Assembly: GCF_014648255.1 (NCBI RefSeq)
Contig: NZ_BMQT01000009.1
Coordinates: forward strand, 186,001-250,000
Direction of reading: 5' to 3'
Length of the DNA stretch: 64,000 nucleotides
Source of the DNA: Nocardioides albus
GTDB lineage: Bacteria; Actinomycetota; Actinomycetes; Propionibacteriales; Nocardioidaceae
Of the stretch, positions 25,951 to 34,918 are shown in pieces (the stretch's first letter is position 1; every line of letters begins with the position of its first letter). A program made the position numbers and the translations under genes. The notes under the pieces were generated by a model, which made no database searches, had not been told where the DNA came from, and saw nothing but the letters and a program-made list of their open reading frames with translations.

Positions 25951-28662
25951 TCAGGACCAGTGGCGGCGGATCACGGCAGTGACATCGAAGGGGTCGGCAC
26001 CGCGCTGAGCGGCCAGGACGCCGGCACCCTCGGGCGAGCCGGTGTAGAGGAGGCCGGAGCCGCCGACCCAGTGCTCCCAGGCGTCGCGGAACGCATTCGC
26101 GTCGGCAGCGCGACGCCCCAGGGCCGCGGGGACGGCGTGCCATGCCTCGCCGTCCGCAGTGTGGCGGCCGGAGACGCCCAGCCGCAGCCGCTCGAGCGCC
26201 GCCAGGTCGCCGACGACCGGCCGGGAGACCAGGTAGCGCGGGGCCGCGATCGGCGCCACCGCCTCCTCGAGCGAGGTCGCGAAGAGCGCCGACTCCTCCT
26301 CCGGCACCCCGGCCAGGTGGAGCCGGTAGCTGCCGTCGGAGTCGACCGCGATCTCGAGCCCGTCGGCACCGACAGAGGTCTGGCCGGTCGCCTTCAAGGC
26401 GTCGGCGACCGCAGCACCCACCGCCCCGACCGTCGGTCGCCTGCGTAGCTGGGAGGCGATCCGTGTCCCCTCCCGATAGGCGTACGCGGCCCACATCGCC
26501 CACAACCCGCCGGCAGCACCACCCAGCACTGCCGCGGCGCCACCGCCTACCCCGATGACCACCGCCAGCGCGAGGCTGATCAGCACGGCGGCCGCCAGTG
26601 CGCCCTTCGCCGGCAGCTGCCACTCCGGGACGCGGTCCGCCAGCAGCCGAAATCCTGGCGGCCGAGGAGCGAGCACGACTCCCGCCGGCGCCCGCAGCGC
26701 ACCGGCCCGGCGCAGCCGCACCCTGACGGTGCGACCGGCGACGTCGGCGTACGGCTCTCCGATCCGCCACCGCTCCCGGATCCCCGCACGATCCTCCGAA
26801 CGCGCCACCATCCGGGCGTTGACCTCGTCGAAGTCGGACTCCGGCGGGGCCGCGTACGGGGAGAAGGACTCGTCGATGTGGCCGACGCCGTCGACGACGG
26901 AGCCGTCCTCATCGGCGCCGAAGAAGCCGGTGTGCTTGCGCACCAGCCGCTTCCAGTCGTTGTCGCCGCGCGGGTGCTCCTCCTCGACGCAGACGACGGT
27001 CCAGTTGACCGCGACCTTGTCGGGCCGCTCCGGATCCGTACGCAGCGAGCGTCCGCGCAGCTGCACGACCGCGGTCGTGGTGGTGGCCGCGGTGAGGTCC
27101 ACGATGCCGGTGACCGACCGGGCGTCCCAGCCCTCACCGAGCAGCCCGCGCGTCCCGACCAGCACCCGGCAACCGCCGGCCTCGAAGAACCTGGTCACGT
27201 GGCCCACCCACTGCCGGCTGCCCCAGCGCCCGACGAGCGTGGCGTACGCCTCCCCCTCCTCGACCACGAGCCCGCCGGCCAGACCGGGATCGGTCTCGGC
27301 GATGTGGTCGACCAGCGCGACGAGGGTCGCCGCCGGCCCGGCGACGGTGGCGCCGGTGACCAGCAGGACGTCCTCGTTCGCCGTGCACAGAGTCGTCAGG
27401 ACTGCCCGCGCCGAGCCCGCCTGCTCGGCGATCACCCCACGCAGGTCGACCGGCAGCGTGGCCGAGGCCCGCTCGTGGTCGGTGACGACGAGGAGCCGCA
27501 GCGAGTCGCCGTGCGCCAACCGCTCGTGTTCCACGATGGCCGCCGTCGCGGTCGTCTTGGCCTCCGAGCGCGCCAGCACCCGGTCGACGGGCGATCTCCC
27601 GGCCCGGATGCCGCGCCGGGTCAGTGTGTAGCCGACCGCCGGCAGCGCCTGCTTGATCGCAGCCAGGGCTTCATGGTCGCCCTCCGCCTCGGAGGCCGCC
27701 AGCTGTCCGCGTACCCAGTCGCCGATCAGCGCCACCCAGTCTTCGGCCGACGGGTCGCGACGGTGCGCCTCGGTCAGGGTTGCTCCGTTCGGGAGGGCGA
27801 GGAGACCGCGATGGTGCGCGCGCAGGGCCGCGGTGGCCAGGTCCGGAGACGCTTTCGCGATCTCGGTCCAGGTCGGCGCTCCGTCCGCCTGGGACAGGAA
27901 CCGTCGGTCCAGCCACGTCAGGAACGGCACGGTGCCCAGATCCGCGGAGGTCAGCGCGGTGAGCAGCTCCTCGAACCGCTCCGCACTCCCCCGCAGCCAC
28001 TCGCGCTCGCCCGACGTCGGGGCGGTCAGCCACACCAGGTCCGCGAACGGCGCCAGGTCGCCCTCGCGCACCGCTGCCGGGATCGAGGTCGAGAACACGA
28101 TCTCCCCGAACAGCAGCTCGACGAGGGCGGACTCCTCCTTTGTCAGCGCCTCCGGCGGGGTCGCGGTCAGCCCCAGCACCCGGGCGTCCGGCAACAGCAG
28201 GAGGATCTCGCCCAGCAGCTCGCCCCAGACCTCGAGCAGATGATGGCACTCGTCCAGCACGAGCAGCAGCGGGCCGGCGGATCGCAGCACCGAGACCAGC
28301 GCCCGGCCGTTGTCGTGCAGCCTGGCCAAGTGGCTCTCGCCGGTCTCCGCCTCGTCGTCGGGGTCACCGAAGACCGCGACCGACTGGTACGTCAGCGAGG
28401 TCAGCGGCGCGTCGAGGTCCCGTGACGCGGACGCCGACAGGCCCAGCGCGGACGCCTGCCGCAGCCACTGCCCCTGGATGGCCGTGTTGGGACTGAGCAC
28501 GACAACCTTCGCGCCGTCCGCGATCGACTCCCGTGCGGTCTCGAGCCCCACCAGCGTCTTCCCTGCACCTGGCGGCAGCACGACCCACGCCCGCCTCCGC
28601 CCCTCCACCCAGGCCTCGCCGAGCGCCGACAGCGCACGCTGCTGATGAACACGGAGCTTCAC
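25951..28662 (-). CDS. SF2 DEAD/DEAH-type helicase with internal membrane hairpin
   Basis: The 903-residue protein has Walker A PPGAGKT (30-36), the DECH box (137-140), motif III TATPP and motif VI QLRGRSLRTD. A complete SF2 helicase core thus spans roughly residues 1-560. Unusually, residues about 684-735 form two hydrophobic helices (ALAAAVLISLALAVVIGV and a Gly/Ala-rich second one). A C-terminal soluble domain of about 165 residues that I do not recognise follows. This implies a membrane-attached nucleic-acid motor. The GTG start has TAGGCT six bases upstream, suggesting a leaderless mRNA. It stands alone between two repeat arrays. A defence or nucleic-acid-processing role is possible but unproven. 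Confidence 0.8.
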   Translation of the reverse strand: MKLRVHQQRALSALGEAWVEGRRRAWVVLPPGAGKTLVGLETARESIADGAKVVVLSPNTAIQGQWLRQASALGLSASASRDLDAPLTSLTYQSVAVFGDPDDEAETGESHLARLHDNGRALVSVLRSAGPLLLVLDECHHLLEVWGELLGEILLLLPDARVLGLTATPPEALTKEESALVELLFGEIVFSTSIPAAVREGDLAPFADLVWLTAPTSGEREWLRGSAERFEELLTALTSADLGTVPFLTWLDRRFLSQADGAPTWTEIAKASPDLATAALRAHHRGLLALPNGATLTEAHRRDPSAEDWVALIGDWVRGQLAASEAEGDHEALAAIKQALPAVGYTLTRRGIRAGRSPVDRVLARSEAKTTATAAIVEHERLAHGDSLRLLVVTDHERASATLPVDLRGVIAEQAGSARAVLTTLCTANEDVLLVTGATVAGPAATLVALVDHIAETDPGLAGGLVVEEGEAYATLVGRWGSRQWVGHVTRFFEAGGCRVLVGTRGLLGEGWDARSVTGIVDLTAATTTTAVVQLRGRSLRTDPERPDKVAVNWTVVCVEEEHPRGDNDWKRLVRKHTGFFGADEDGSVVDGVGHIDESFSPYAAPPESDFDEVNARMVARSEDRAGIRERWRIGEPYADVAGRTVRVRLRRAGALRAPAGVVLAPRPPGFRLLADRVPEWQLPAKGALAAAVLISLALAVVIGVGGGAAAVLGGAAGGLWAMWAAYAYREGTRIASQLRRRPTVGAVGAAVADALKATGQTSVGADGLEIAVDSDGSYRLHLAGVPEEESALFATSLEEAVAPIAAPRYLVSRPVVGDLAALERLRLGVSGRHTADGEAWHAVPAALGRRAADANAFRDAWEHWVGGSGLLYTGSPEGAGVLAAQRGADPFDVTAVIRRHWS

Positions 28663-28680
28663 GCGCGAAGCCTAACCACT

Positions 28681-28877
28681 GCCGAGACGTCACCCCCGTC
28701 GGCCGAGACGTCACGTAGGTCGGCCGAAGCGTCACGTACGTCGATCGAGACGTCACTCGCGTCGCGCGACCCGTCACATACGTCGATCGACTGTGCAACG
28801 GGTGCCGTCTCGGCCGACCTACCTGACGTCTCGGCCGACCTACCTGACGTCTCGGCCGAACTAAGTGACGCCTCGCC
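28681..28877. repeat. 21-nt-period head-to-head repeat array, copy 3
   Basis: Five direct 21-nt units (consensus GCCGAGACGTCACNNACGTCG) run from 28681. A central 21-nt unit (28786-28806) follows, then three inverted units (GTCTCGGCCGACCTACCTGAC and a variant) and a partial one. Two inverted units are identical. It separates the helicase promoter from the thioesterase stop. It is the largest and most regular member of the family in this window. Confidence 0.85.
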
Positions 28878-28882
28878 GGGGG

Positions 28883-29308
28883 CTAGCGGTCGATCCGAGC
28901 GATCGACCCCTGAGCTGCGGCGACGAGCACCTCGGAGCCGTCGGCAGCGACGGTGAAGACCTCGCAGCGGGTCAGCGCGTTGCGGCTGGTGTGGTTGATC
29001 ACTTCGGCGTACGCCCGCAGGTGGTCGCCGTTGGACGGGCGCAGGAAGTCGATCGAGAAGCCTCGGGTGAGGACGTGCGGTCCGAGGATCGTGCCGCCGG
29101 CGAACGCGAGTGCGTTGTCGGCGGCGTAGGAGAGTACGCCGCCGTGGACGGTGCCGAACTGCTGCAAGAGCTCCTCCCGCAGCGGGATGCGCAGCGTCGC
29201 GTGCCCATAACCGACCTCGCCGACCTCGACGCCGATCAGCCGGCTGAAGGGTTGGTTCGCCAGGATCTCCTCGGCCTCCGAGGCCGTCACCGCAGGTGTC
29301 TCCGCCAT
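28883..29308 (-). CDS. PaaI-family hotdog thioesterase
   Basis: The 141-residue hotdog-fold protein has the family's active-site helix FGTVHGGVLSYAADNALAF and the later strand SIDFLRPSNGDHL. It is predicted to hydrolyse acyl-CoA or aryl-CoA thioesters in the cytoplasm. It lies 39 bp after the MFS stop on the same strand. No pathway context defines the substrate. Confidence 0.85.
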   Translation of the reverse strand: MAETPAVTASEAEEILANQPFSRLIGVEVGEVGYGHATLRIPLREELLQQFGTVHGGVLSYAADNALAFAGGTILGPHVLTRGFSIDFLRPSNGDHLRAYAEVINHTSRNALTRCEVFTVAADGSEVLVAAAQGSIARIDR

Positions 29309-29347
29309 GGCTGAAACCTACCGGGCGAGGCCCCGGCGCCGAGAAGC

Positions 29348-30559
29348 TCAGGCGGCGGTCGCGAAGACCGCCTCCGACTCCGGGTTGCGCGCGATGGAGC
29401 GCCGGGCGAAGGAGAAGGTGACCGCACCGAGGACCGCGGTGACCACCATGGTGATCGCCAGCGGCACAGCGGTGTGCTCGCCGGCGACGGCACCGAGCGG
29501 CGAGGCGAGCCCGCCGCCGAGGAACATGATTCCGCCCATCAGCGCCGAGCCGGAGCCGACCGCGGGCCGGGCCTGCTCGATCGCCAGCGCGCCGGTGTTG
29601 CCCATGATCAGGCCCACCGAGGTCGTGACGACCAGGATCGGCAGCAGGATGAGTACCTTCGGCACCGGCAGGAGGGCGACGACGAGCACGAGCATCGCGC
29701 CCATCGCGAGCACCGGCTGCGCCGACCGGATGATCCGCGCCGGGTGCACCTGGCGCTTGGCCAGCCGCGCAGAGACCAGTCCGGCGACGGTCAAGAACGC
29801 AGCGTTGACGGCGAACCCGATGCCGTAGACCGCGGCCGAGGTGCCGATGACCGACTGGTAGAGGAACGAGGAGGACGAGACGTACGTCATCAGGGTGGCG
29901 AAGGTGAGCGCCTGCGTCAGCGTGTAGCCGAGGAAGGCGGGCTTGGCGAGCAGACGGCCGAGGTCGGCGTACTCGACCCGGGTCGTCCGGCGCTCAGCGG
30001 GAAGCGACTCGCGGATCACCAGCAGCACGACGACGACCTGGAGGACGGCGATCGCGGCGACGATGCCGAGCACCCCGCGCCACGGCACGAACCCAGCGAT
30101 GGCGCCACCGATCACCGGTGCCACGATCGGTGCGATACCGCTGATCGACATCATGATCGACATCGCCCGGGCGGCGGCGAAGCCATGGAGTACGTCGGCC
30201 ACGATCGCCCGCGCCATCACGATCCCGGCCGCGGCGGCGAGCGCCTGCAGGAAGCGCGCCGCGATCAACATCTCGACGCTCGGTGCCAGCGCGGCGAGCA
30301 CGCCGGCCACCGCCGCGACGACCGATCCGATCAGCAGCGGCTTGAGCCGTCCGAACCGGTCCGAGATCGGCCCCCAGGCGATCTGGCCGAGCGCGAGCCC
30401 GATCAGGAAGGCGGTGAGGGTCAGCTGTACGTTGCTCGCCGCGGCCCCGAGATCGGACCCGATCTGGGGGAAGGACGGAAGATAGAAGTCGATCGCCAGC
30501 GGCGCGGACGCCGAGAGCAGAGCGAGTGCGAGCAAGAGCCGCGGCGGGACTGACGTCAC
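29348..30559 (-). CDS. Bcr/CflA-type MFS drug exporter
   Basis: The 403-residue protein has twelve predicted helices. The N-terminal motif DFYLPSFPQIGSDLG and motif A WGPISDRFGRLKPLL are typical of Bcr/CflA drug:proton antiporters, together with the ARFLQALAAAAGIVMARAI helix. The open frame continues to 30775, but GTG 30559 is preferred because GGAGG lies about eight bases upstream and the normal N-terminus (VPPRLLLALALL) follows. The cargo is unknown; the family exports bicyclomycin, sulfonamides and similar compounds. Confidence 0.88.
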   Translation of the reverse strand: MTSVPPRLLLALALLSASAPLAIDFYLPSFPQIGSDLGAAASNVQLTLTAFLIGLALGQIAWGPISDRFGRLKPLLIGSVVAAVAGVLAALAPSVEMLIAARFLQALAAAAGIVMARAIVADVLHGFAAARAMSIMMSISGIAPIVAPVIGGAIAGFVPWRGVLGIVAAIAVLQVVVVLLVIRESLPAERRTTRVEYADLGRLLAKPAFLGYTLTQALTFATLMTYVSSSSFLYQSVIGTSAAVYGIGFAVNAAFLTVAGLVSARLAKRQVHPARIIRSAQPVLAMGAMLVLVVALLPVPKVLILLPILVVTTSVGLIMGNTGALAIEQARPAVGSGSALMGGIMFLGGGLASPLGAVAGEHTAVPLAITMVVTAVLGAVTFSFARRSIARNPESEAVFATAA

Positions 30560-30632
30560 CGAGGAGACCTCCGGAGAAAAGTTTGGTTGAAGAAGACAAC
30601 CAACTGAACGCCTCGGTCCCGCCGGGCATTCC

Positions 30633-31916
30633 TCACCAGAGCGTGACGGACCTCTCGAAGATCCCGGCCAGATCCTCCGCGGTCGGCTGCTTCGGAGCGG
30701 TGGCGAGCAGCCGCTGCTGCTTGAGCGCACCCTCGACCAGGTCAGGGATGTCACCGGTCGTGTAGCCGACCTCACCGATGCCCGCCGGGATCCCGATGTC
30801 GCGCATCAGATCGGTCAGCACCCGCGGCAGCAGATCGCGAGGCTCCTCTGTCGACTCGTCGAAGCCGGGAGCCAGCAGGCGGGCCGCCCGCAGGTGACGC
30901 TCGGGAGCCGCGTCGAAGGTGTAGCGGAACGCCTCCGGCGCGGTCAGAGAGACGGCCATCCCGTGCGGCACCATCGCCTCCTCACCGGGGTAGTCGGCAA
31001 GGTGGAAGTCCCGCACCCGCCCGGCGATCGGGTAGGCGTTGGCGTGCGGGATGTGCACACCGGCGTTGCCGAACCCCAGGCCCGCGAAGGTCGCCGCGAA
31101 CGCCATGTCGCCACGCGCGATGGTGTCGTCGCCGTTGGCCACCGCCTGCCGGAATGAGCCCGCGAGCAGCGACAGCCCCTTCTCCGACCACATGTCGGAG
31201 ATCGGGTTGGCACCGCAGTAGGGCACCCGCTGACCCGGCTCCTTGCGGTCGTAGGAGGTGTAGGGCCGGGCCGTGTAGCTCTCCAGCGCGTGGCACAGGA
31301 TGTCCATCCCGGACGCGGCGGTCACCCCGGCCGGCTGCGTCATCATCAGGTCCGGGTCGACGACGGCCAACGTGGGCCGCAGGCGGGCGTGCGAGATCCC
31401 GGTCTTCACCTTGAGCGAGAGCACGTCGAGCACGCAGACGGTCGTCGACTCCGCCCCGGTCCCGGTGGTCGTCGGCACCGCGACCAGCGGCAGCAGCGGG
31501 TTGGCCGGCGCGAGTCCGCGCCCCACCGGCGCGTTGAGGTAGTCCATCAGATCACCGTCGTTGGTGGTCAGCAGGTTGACCGCCTTCGCGGTGTCGATGC
31601 TCGAGCCTCCCCCGACCGCCACGATCGCGTCGAACGGCCCGTTCTCACGGGCGAACTCCACCGCGGCGCGCATGCTCTCGTCGGTCGGCTCGACGTGGAC
31701 GCCGTCGAAGACGACGGCAGTGACGTCGTACGCCTTCATCTGCTCGGCCACCCGCTGCGGCAGCCCGGTCGCAGAGATGCCGGGATCGGTCACCACGAGG
31801 GCGCGGCGGGCGCCCAGGGACGCCAGGTCGTAGCCGATCTCGGCCGATGCTCCGGTGCCGAACTTGAGCTGCGGGGAGCCATAGGTGAACACGGTCTCGG
31901 GTGTGGCATGCGTCAT
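30633..31916 (-). CDS. Hydroxyacid-oxoacid transhydrogenase (iron-containing ADH family)
   Basis: The 427-residue protein resembles the ADHFE1/HOT branch of iron-type alcohol dehydrogenases. It has GGGSSIDTAKAVNLL, PTTTGTGAESTTVCVLD, and the metal-ligand region VHIPHANAYPIAG that is typical of HOT. HOT enzymes couple oxidation of 4-hydroxybutyrate to succinic semialdehyde with reduction of 2-oxoglutarate to D-2-hydroxyglutarate. The ATG at 31916 is chosen over an upstream codon for its fit to the family N-terminus. It is divergent from a 2-oxoglutarate-dependent dioxygenase. Confidence 0.85.
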   Translation of the reverse strand: MTHATPETVFTYGSPQLKFGTGASAEIGYDLASLGARRALVVTDPGISATGLPQRVAEQMKAYDVTAVVFDGVHVEPTDESMRAAVEFARENGPFDAIVAVGGGSSIDTAKAVNLLTTNDGDLMDYLNAPVGRGLAPANPLLPLVAVPTTTGTGAESTTVCVLDVLSLKVKTGISHARLRPTLAVVDPDLMMTQPAGVTAASGMDILCHALESYTARPYTSYDRKEPGQRVPYCGANPISDMWSEKGLSLLAGSFRQAVANGDDTIARGDMAFAATFAGLGFGNAGVHIPHANAYPIAGRVRDFHLADYPGEEAMVPHGMAVSLTAPEAFRYTFDAAPERHLRAARLLAPGFDESTEEPRDLLPRVLTDLMRDIGIPAGIGEVGYTTGDIPDLVEGALKQQRLLATAPKQPTAEDLAGIFERSVTLW

Positions 31917-31994
31917 GAGCGCACGATATCGACCGGCTCCCACCCACATCACCGGGCAGAGTGCACAAACGTCTCGTGAGACACCCATGGTCTT

Positions 31995-32017
31995 AAGTCA
32001 TCTAATTCACTAGACTT
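31995..32017. promoter_or_regulatory. AT-rich near-palindrome in the HOT/TauD divergent region
   Basis: AAGTC-N13-GACTT encloses TCTA-N6-TAGA, giving an imperfect 23-bp palindrome in a clearly AT-rich patch (about 31990-32030) of otherwise GC-rich DNA. It sits between two divergent starts, so it may hold both promoters and an operator. No regulator gene is adjacent. Confidence 0.45.
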
Positions 32018-32054
32018 TATTCAGAACAGATCGCCGTCACGAGGAGACCACGCA

Positions 32055-32996
32055 ATGACCATCGCCGAAGCAACACCCGCGACCGACCTCACCGACCTCA
32101 CCGTCCACAAGGTCGGCGGCCGGATCGGCGCCCGCATCGACGGCGTGAGGCTCTCCGGGGACCTCTCCGCCGAGACGATCGCCGAGATCCGGTCCGCCCT
32201 CCTGAAGCACAAGGTCGTCTTCTTCCGGGGCCAGGACCATCTCGACGACCGCGCGCAGATCGCGTTCGGCGAGCGCCTGGGTCCGCTGACGACCGCCCAC
32301 CCGACGGTGAACACCGGCAGCGCCCGCGTACTGACCCTCAAGGCCAACCGCGGCATGGCCGCCAACTCCTGGCACACCGACGTCACCTTCGTCGACCGGC
32401 CGCCGGCGTTCTCGATCCTGCGCGGCGCGGAGATCCCGGAGTACGGCGGCAACACCGTCTGGGCCAACACCGTCACCGCCTACGAGCGGCTCCACCCGCA
32501 GCTCAAGGCGCTGGTCGACAACCTGTGGGCAGTCCACTCCAACGACTACGACTACGTACGCCCCGACCAAGCCGAATCCACCGACGACGTGGCCGCGCGC
32601 CGGCGCGAGGAGTTCGTCTCGACGATCTACCGGACCGAGCACCCGGCCGTCCGGATCCACCCCGAGACCGGCGAGCGCGCGCTCGTCCTGGGCCACTTCG
32701 TCAAGCACTTCACCGGCCTGAACCAGAAGGAGAGCGCGATCCTCTTCAACCTGCTCCAGGACCGGGTCACCGCCCTGGAGAACACCGTCCGCTGGCACTG
32801 GCAGCAGGGCGACGTCGCGATCTGGGACAACCGCGCCACCCAGCACTACGCCGTCGCCGACTTCGACGAGCTGCCGCGCGAGGTCCGCCGCATCACCGTT
32901 CAGGGTGACGTACCCGTCTCCATCGAGGGCGAGCACAGCCGGGTGCTCGAGGGCTCCGCCGAGGTCTACAACCGCCTCGACGAGCTGATCTCCTGA
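32055..32996 (+). CDS. TauD/TfdA-family Fe(II)/2-oxoglutarate dioxygenase
   Basis: The 313-residue enzyme has the facial-triad HxD in NSWHTDVTF, the distal His in ATQHYAVAD and the 2-oxoglutarate-binding Arg in REVRRITVQGD. These features place it among taurine, alkylsulfate or phenoxyacid dioxygenases, with TauD/AtsK-like sequence overall. It consumes 2-oxoglutarate and O2 and yields succinate. GAGGAG lies about nine bases before the ATG. No sulfonate transporter is nearby, so the substrate is open. Confidence 0.9.
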   Translation: MTIAEATPATDLTDLTVHKVGGRIGARIDGVRLSGDLSAETIAEIRSALLKHKVVFFRGQDHLDDRAQIAFGERLGPLTTAHPTVNTGSARVLTLKANRGMAANSWHTDVTFVDRPPAFSILRGAEIPEYGGNTVWANTVTAYERLHPQLKALVDNLWAVHSNDYDYVRPDQAESTDDVAARRREEFVSTIYRTEHPAVRIHPETGERALVLGHFVKHFTGLNQKESAILFNLLQDRVTALENTVRWHWQQGDVAIWDNRATQHYAVADFDELPREVRRITVQGDVPVSIEGEHSRVLEGSAEVYNRLDELIS

Positions 32997-33015
32997 CCGA
33001 CGTACGTCCGGGAGG

Positions 33016-34479
33016 TCAGGCGAGGGTGAAGCTGACCTTCCGGGCGACGACGTCGGCCGTCTCCAGCCGCACCTCGACCTCCTCGCCGAGCGGGAGGGCA
33101 GTCGTGCCGGTGACCCGGGCCTCGATGGCCGGCTCCTCGACGGTGATCGAACCCTTCTGCTTGTCCTCGTCGTCGACCTCGACGACGACCGCGGCGAAGG
33201 TCTCCCCGACCCGCTGGGACAGCAGCCCGGCCTCGACGAGGTCGACGACGCCGCGCTCGTAGGCACCGCTGGTGCGCGAGGAGGCACGCATCGTCTCTGG
33301 CAAGGTTTTGAAGGCGCTGGTGACCCAGTCGGGGACCGGCTCGTCGGCGCAGAGCGCCAGGCAGACCTCGCCGGCGTAGCGGTCGATCAGCCGGCGCAGC
33401 GGCGCGGTCACGTGCATGTACTCGTTCGCCAGCGCCGAGTGCTCGGTCAGCTCGGGAAGCTCACCATTGAACGAGGCGTACCCGCTGCCGCGCAGCAGCC
33501 GGGTGCACGCGATCGCCATCGCGGCGTGCTTGCCGTTCTTGCCGTCCAGGGAGCGGATGAAGTCGGGGTAGAGCATCTCCGCGGGCCACTCCAGCCCGAG
33601 CGCCCGAGCGGTGCGGTGCAGCCGCTGGACGTCACGCGGGTCGGGCTCCGGCAGGGTCCGCAGGAGCCCGACCCGGGCGTAGACCATCAGGTCCGCCGCT
33701 GCGAAGCCGGTGAGCAGCGAGATCTGGGCGTTCCAGTTCTCGACGGGCAGCAGGTCGCGGTATTCCAGCGACCAGTGGTCGCCCTCGACCGAGATCTCCT
33801 GGTCGCGCAGCGGCAGGTTGACCCCGCCGCGGGCCGCCTCGAGGGCGATCCGCTTCTCGCCGACCTCCTTCAGCAGCTCGAGGGACTCGGCATAGTCGGC
33901 GTCACCGAACCCGTCACCGTCGAACATCTTCTGCACGCCCTCGTAGGAGAGCTTCGCCCGCGACCTGACCAGCGCCCGCTCGACGACGGTGTCGGTCCCC
34001 TCGCCGGCCGCATCGAGCTTGTGGGTCCACAGCAGGGCGGGACGTACCTGGTCCGGGAGCAGCGAGGCGGCGTCCTCGGAGAGCACCTTGGGGTGGAGCG
34101 GGATCTTCGCATCAGCGGCGTAGAGCGTCTCGCCCCGCTTGTTGGCCTCCAGATCGACCGGGTCGCCGGGCGCCACGAAGGCGGCCACGTCGGCGATCGC
34201 ATAGTGCACCACATAGCCGTCACCGTCGCGCTCCAGGTGAAGCGCCTGATCGAGGTCCATCGACGTCTCGGGGTCGATCGTGACGAACGGAAGGTCGGTG
34301 CGGTCCAGCTCCGGCAGCCTCGGGTTGGCTGCGGCGATCGCCGCGGCCTCCTCCACCTCCCGCGGGAACTCGGCCGTCACCCCCAGCTCGGCCTGGAGCG
34401 CGGCGATCCCGTCGCGGAGCGTGGTGGCGGCGACACCGCTGTCGGCACTTGCCACCCGGATGATGCGTGCGGAGCCCAT
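33016..34479 (-). CDS. RNB-domain exoribonuclease (RNase II/R family)
   Basis: The 487-residue protein has an RNB catalytic domain beginning FVTIDPETSMDLDQAL, which carries the Mg2+-binding aspartates. HYAIADVAAFV, the ERDGDGYVVHY strand and YMHVTAPLRRLIDRYAGE are also present, the last being a classic RNB motif. The N-terminal cold-shock domains of full RNase R are missing, as in the short actinobacterial form. The C-terminus is S1/OB-like. It degrades RNA 3' to 5'. Confidence 0.9.
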   Translation of the reverse strand: MGSARIIRVASADSGVAATTLRDGIAALQAELGVTAEFPREVEEAAAIAAANPRLPELDRTDLPFVTIDPETSMDLDQALHLERDGDGYVVHYAIADVAAFVAPGDPVDLEANKRGETLYAADAKIPLHPKVLSEDAASLLPDQVRPALLWTHKLDAAGEGTDTVVERALVRSRAKLSYEGVQKMFDGDGFGDADYAESLELLKEVGEKRIALEAARGGVNLPLRDQEISVEGDHWSLEYRDLLPVENWNAQISLLTGFAAADLMVYARVGLLRTLPEPDPRDVQRLHRTARALGLEWPAEMLYPDFIRSLDGKNGKHAAMAIACTRLLRGSGYASFNGELPELTEHSALANEYMHVTAPLRRLIDRYAGEVCLALCADEPVPDWVTSAFKTLPETMRASSRTSGAYERGVVDLVEAGLLSQRVGETFAAVVVEVDDEDKQKGSITVEEPAIEARVTGTTALPLGEEVEVRLETADVVARKVSFTLA

Positions 34480-34496
34480 GGCCAGAACTGTAGTGG

Positions 34497-34817
34497 CTAC
34501 TTCTTCTTAGAGGCCTTGTACGACTTGTGCAGCGCGGCGGCTTCCTTGCCGAAGGCTTTCGGGTTGCCCTTGAAGGCGCCGAACTGATCCCACAGGCCCT
34601 TCGTGGACCCGTTGTACGCCTTCGCCGACCTGTCGATCCGGGCCAGTGCCTTACGCTGCGAGGAGGTCAGCGAACGCCTCGCCCTGAGGTGCTCCGACCG
34701 CGCCCGGGCCTTCTTCGAGACGTCCTGGATCAGCCAGAACAGCCCGACGATGATGATCACGACGAGGAAGCCGGCGAGGTTGGGCCCCGAGGCGGTCTCG
34801 GCAGCCAGAACGATCAT
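34497..34817 (-). CDS. Small single-pass membrane protein, unknown
   Basis: The roughly 106-residue protein has one membrane helix (about 14-31, AGFLVVIIIVGLFWLIQDV) followed by a strongly basic cytoplasmic tail (KKARARSEHLRARRSL ... KSYKASKKK). I do not recognise the family. ATG 34817 is preferred over GTG/ATG codons upstream because TACCGT lies exactly six bases before it, as in other leaderless genes of this window. It is 17 bp from the RNB start on the same strand. Confidence 0.6.
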   Translation of the reverse strand: MIVLAAETASGPNLAGFLVVIIIVGLFWLIQDVSKKARARSEHLRARRSLTSSQRKALARIDRSAKAYNGSTKGLWDQFGAFKGNPKAFGKEAAALHKSYKASKKK

Positions 34818-34918
34818 GACTTGACGGTAGGCTCGCGTGTTCTCCCAGGTCATGGCCGCTTTGAAAGATACCCAATCCTCGATTCGGCCATCCTGGTCCC
34901 GGGCGGCACGATAGTCCC

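Noticed and set aside
28681..28877. CRISPR array
   Set aside because: Units are contiguous 21-mers with no spacers, and the array inverts in the middle; no cas genes are present.
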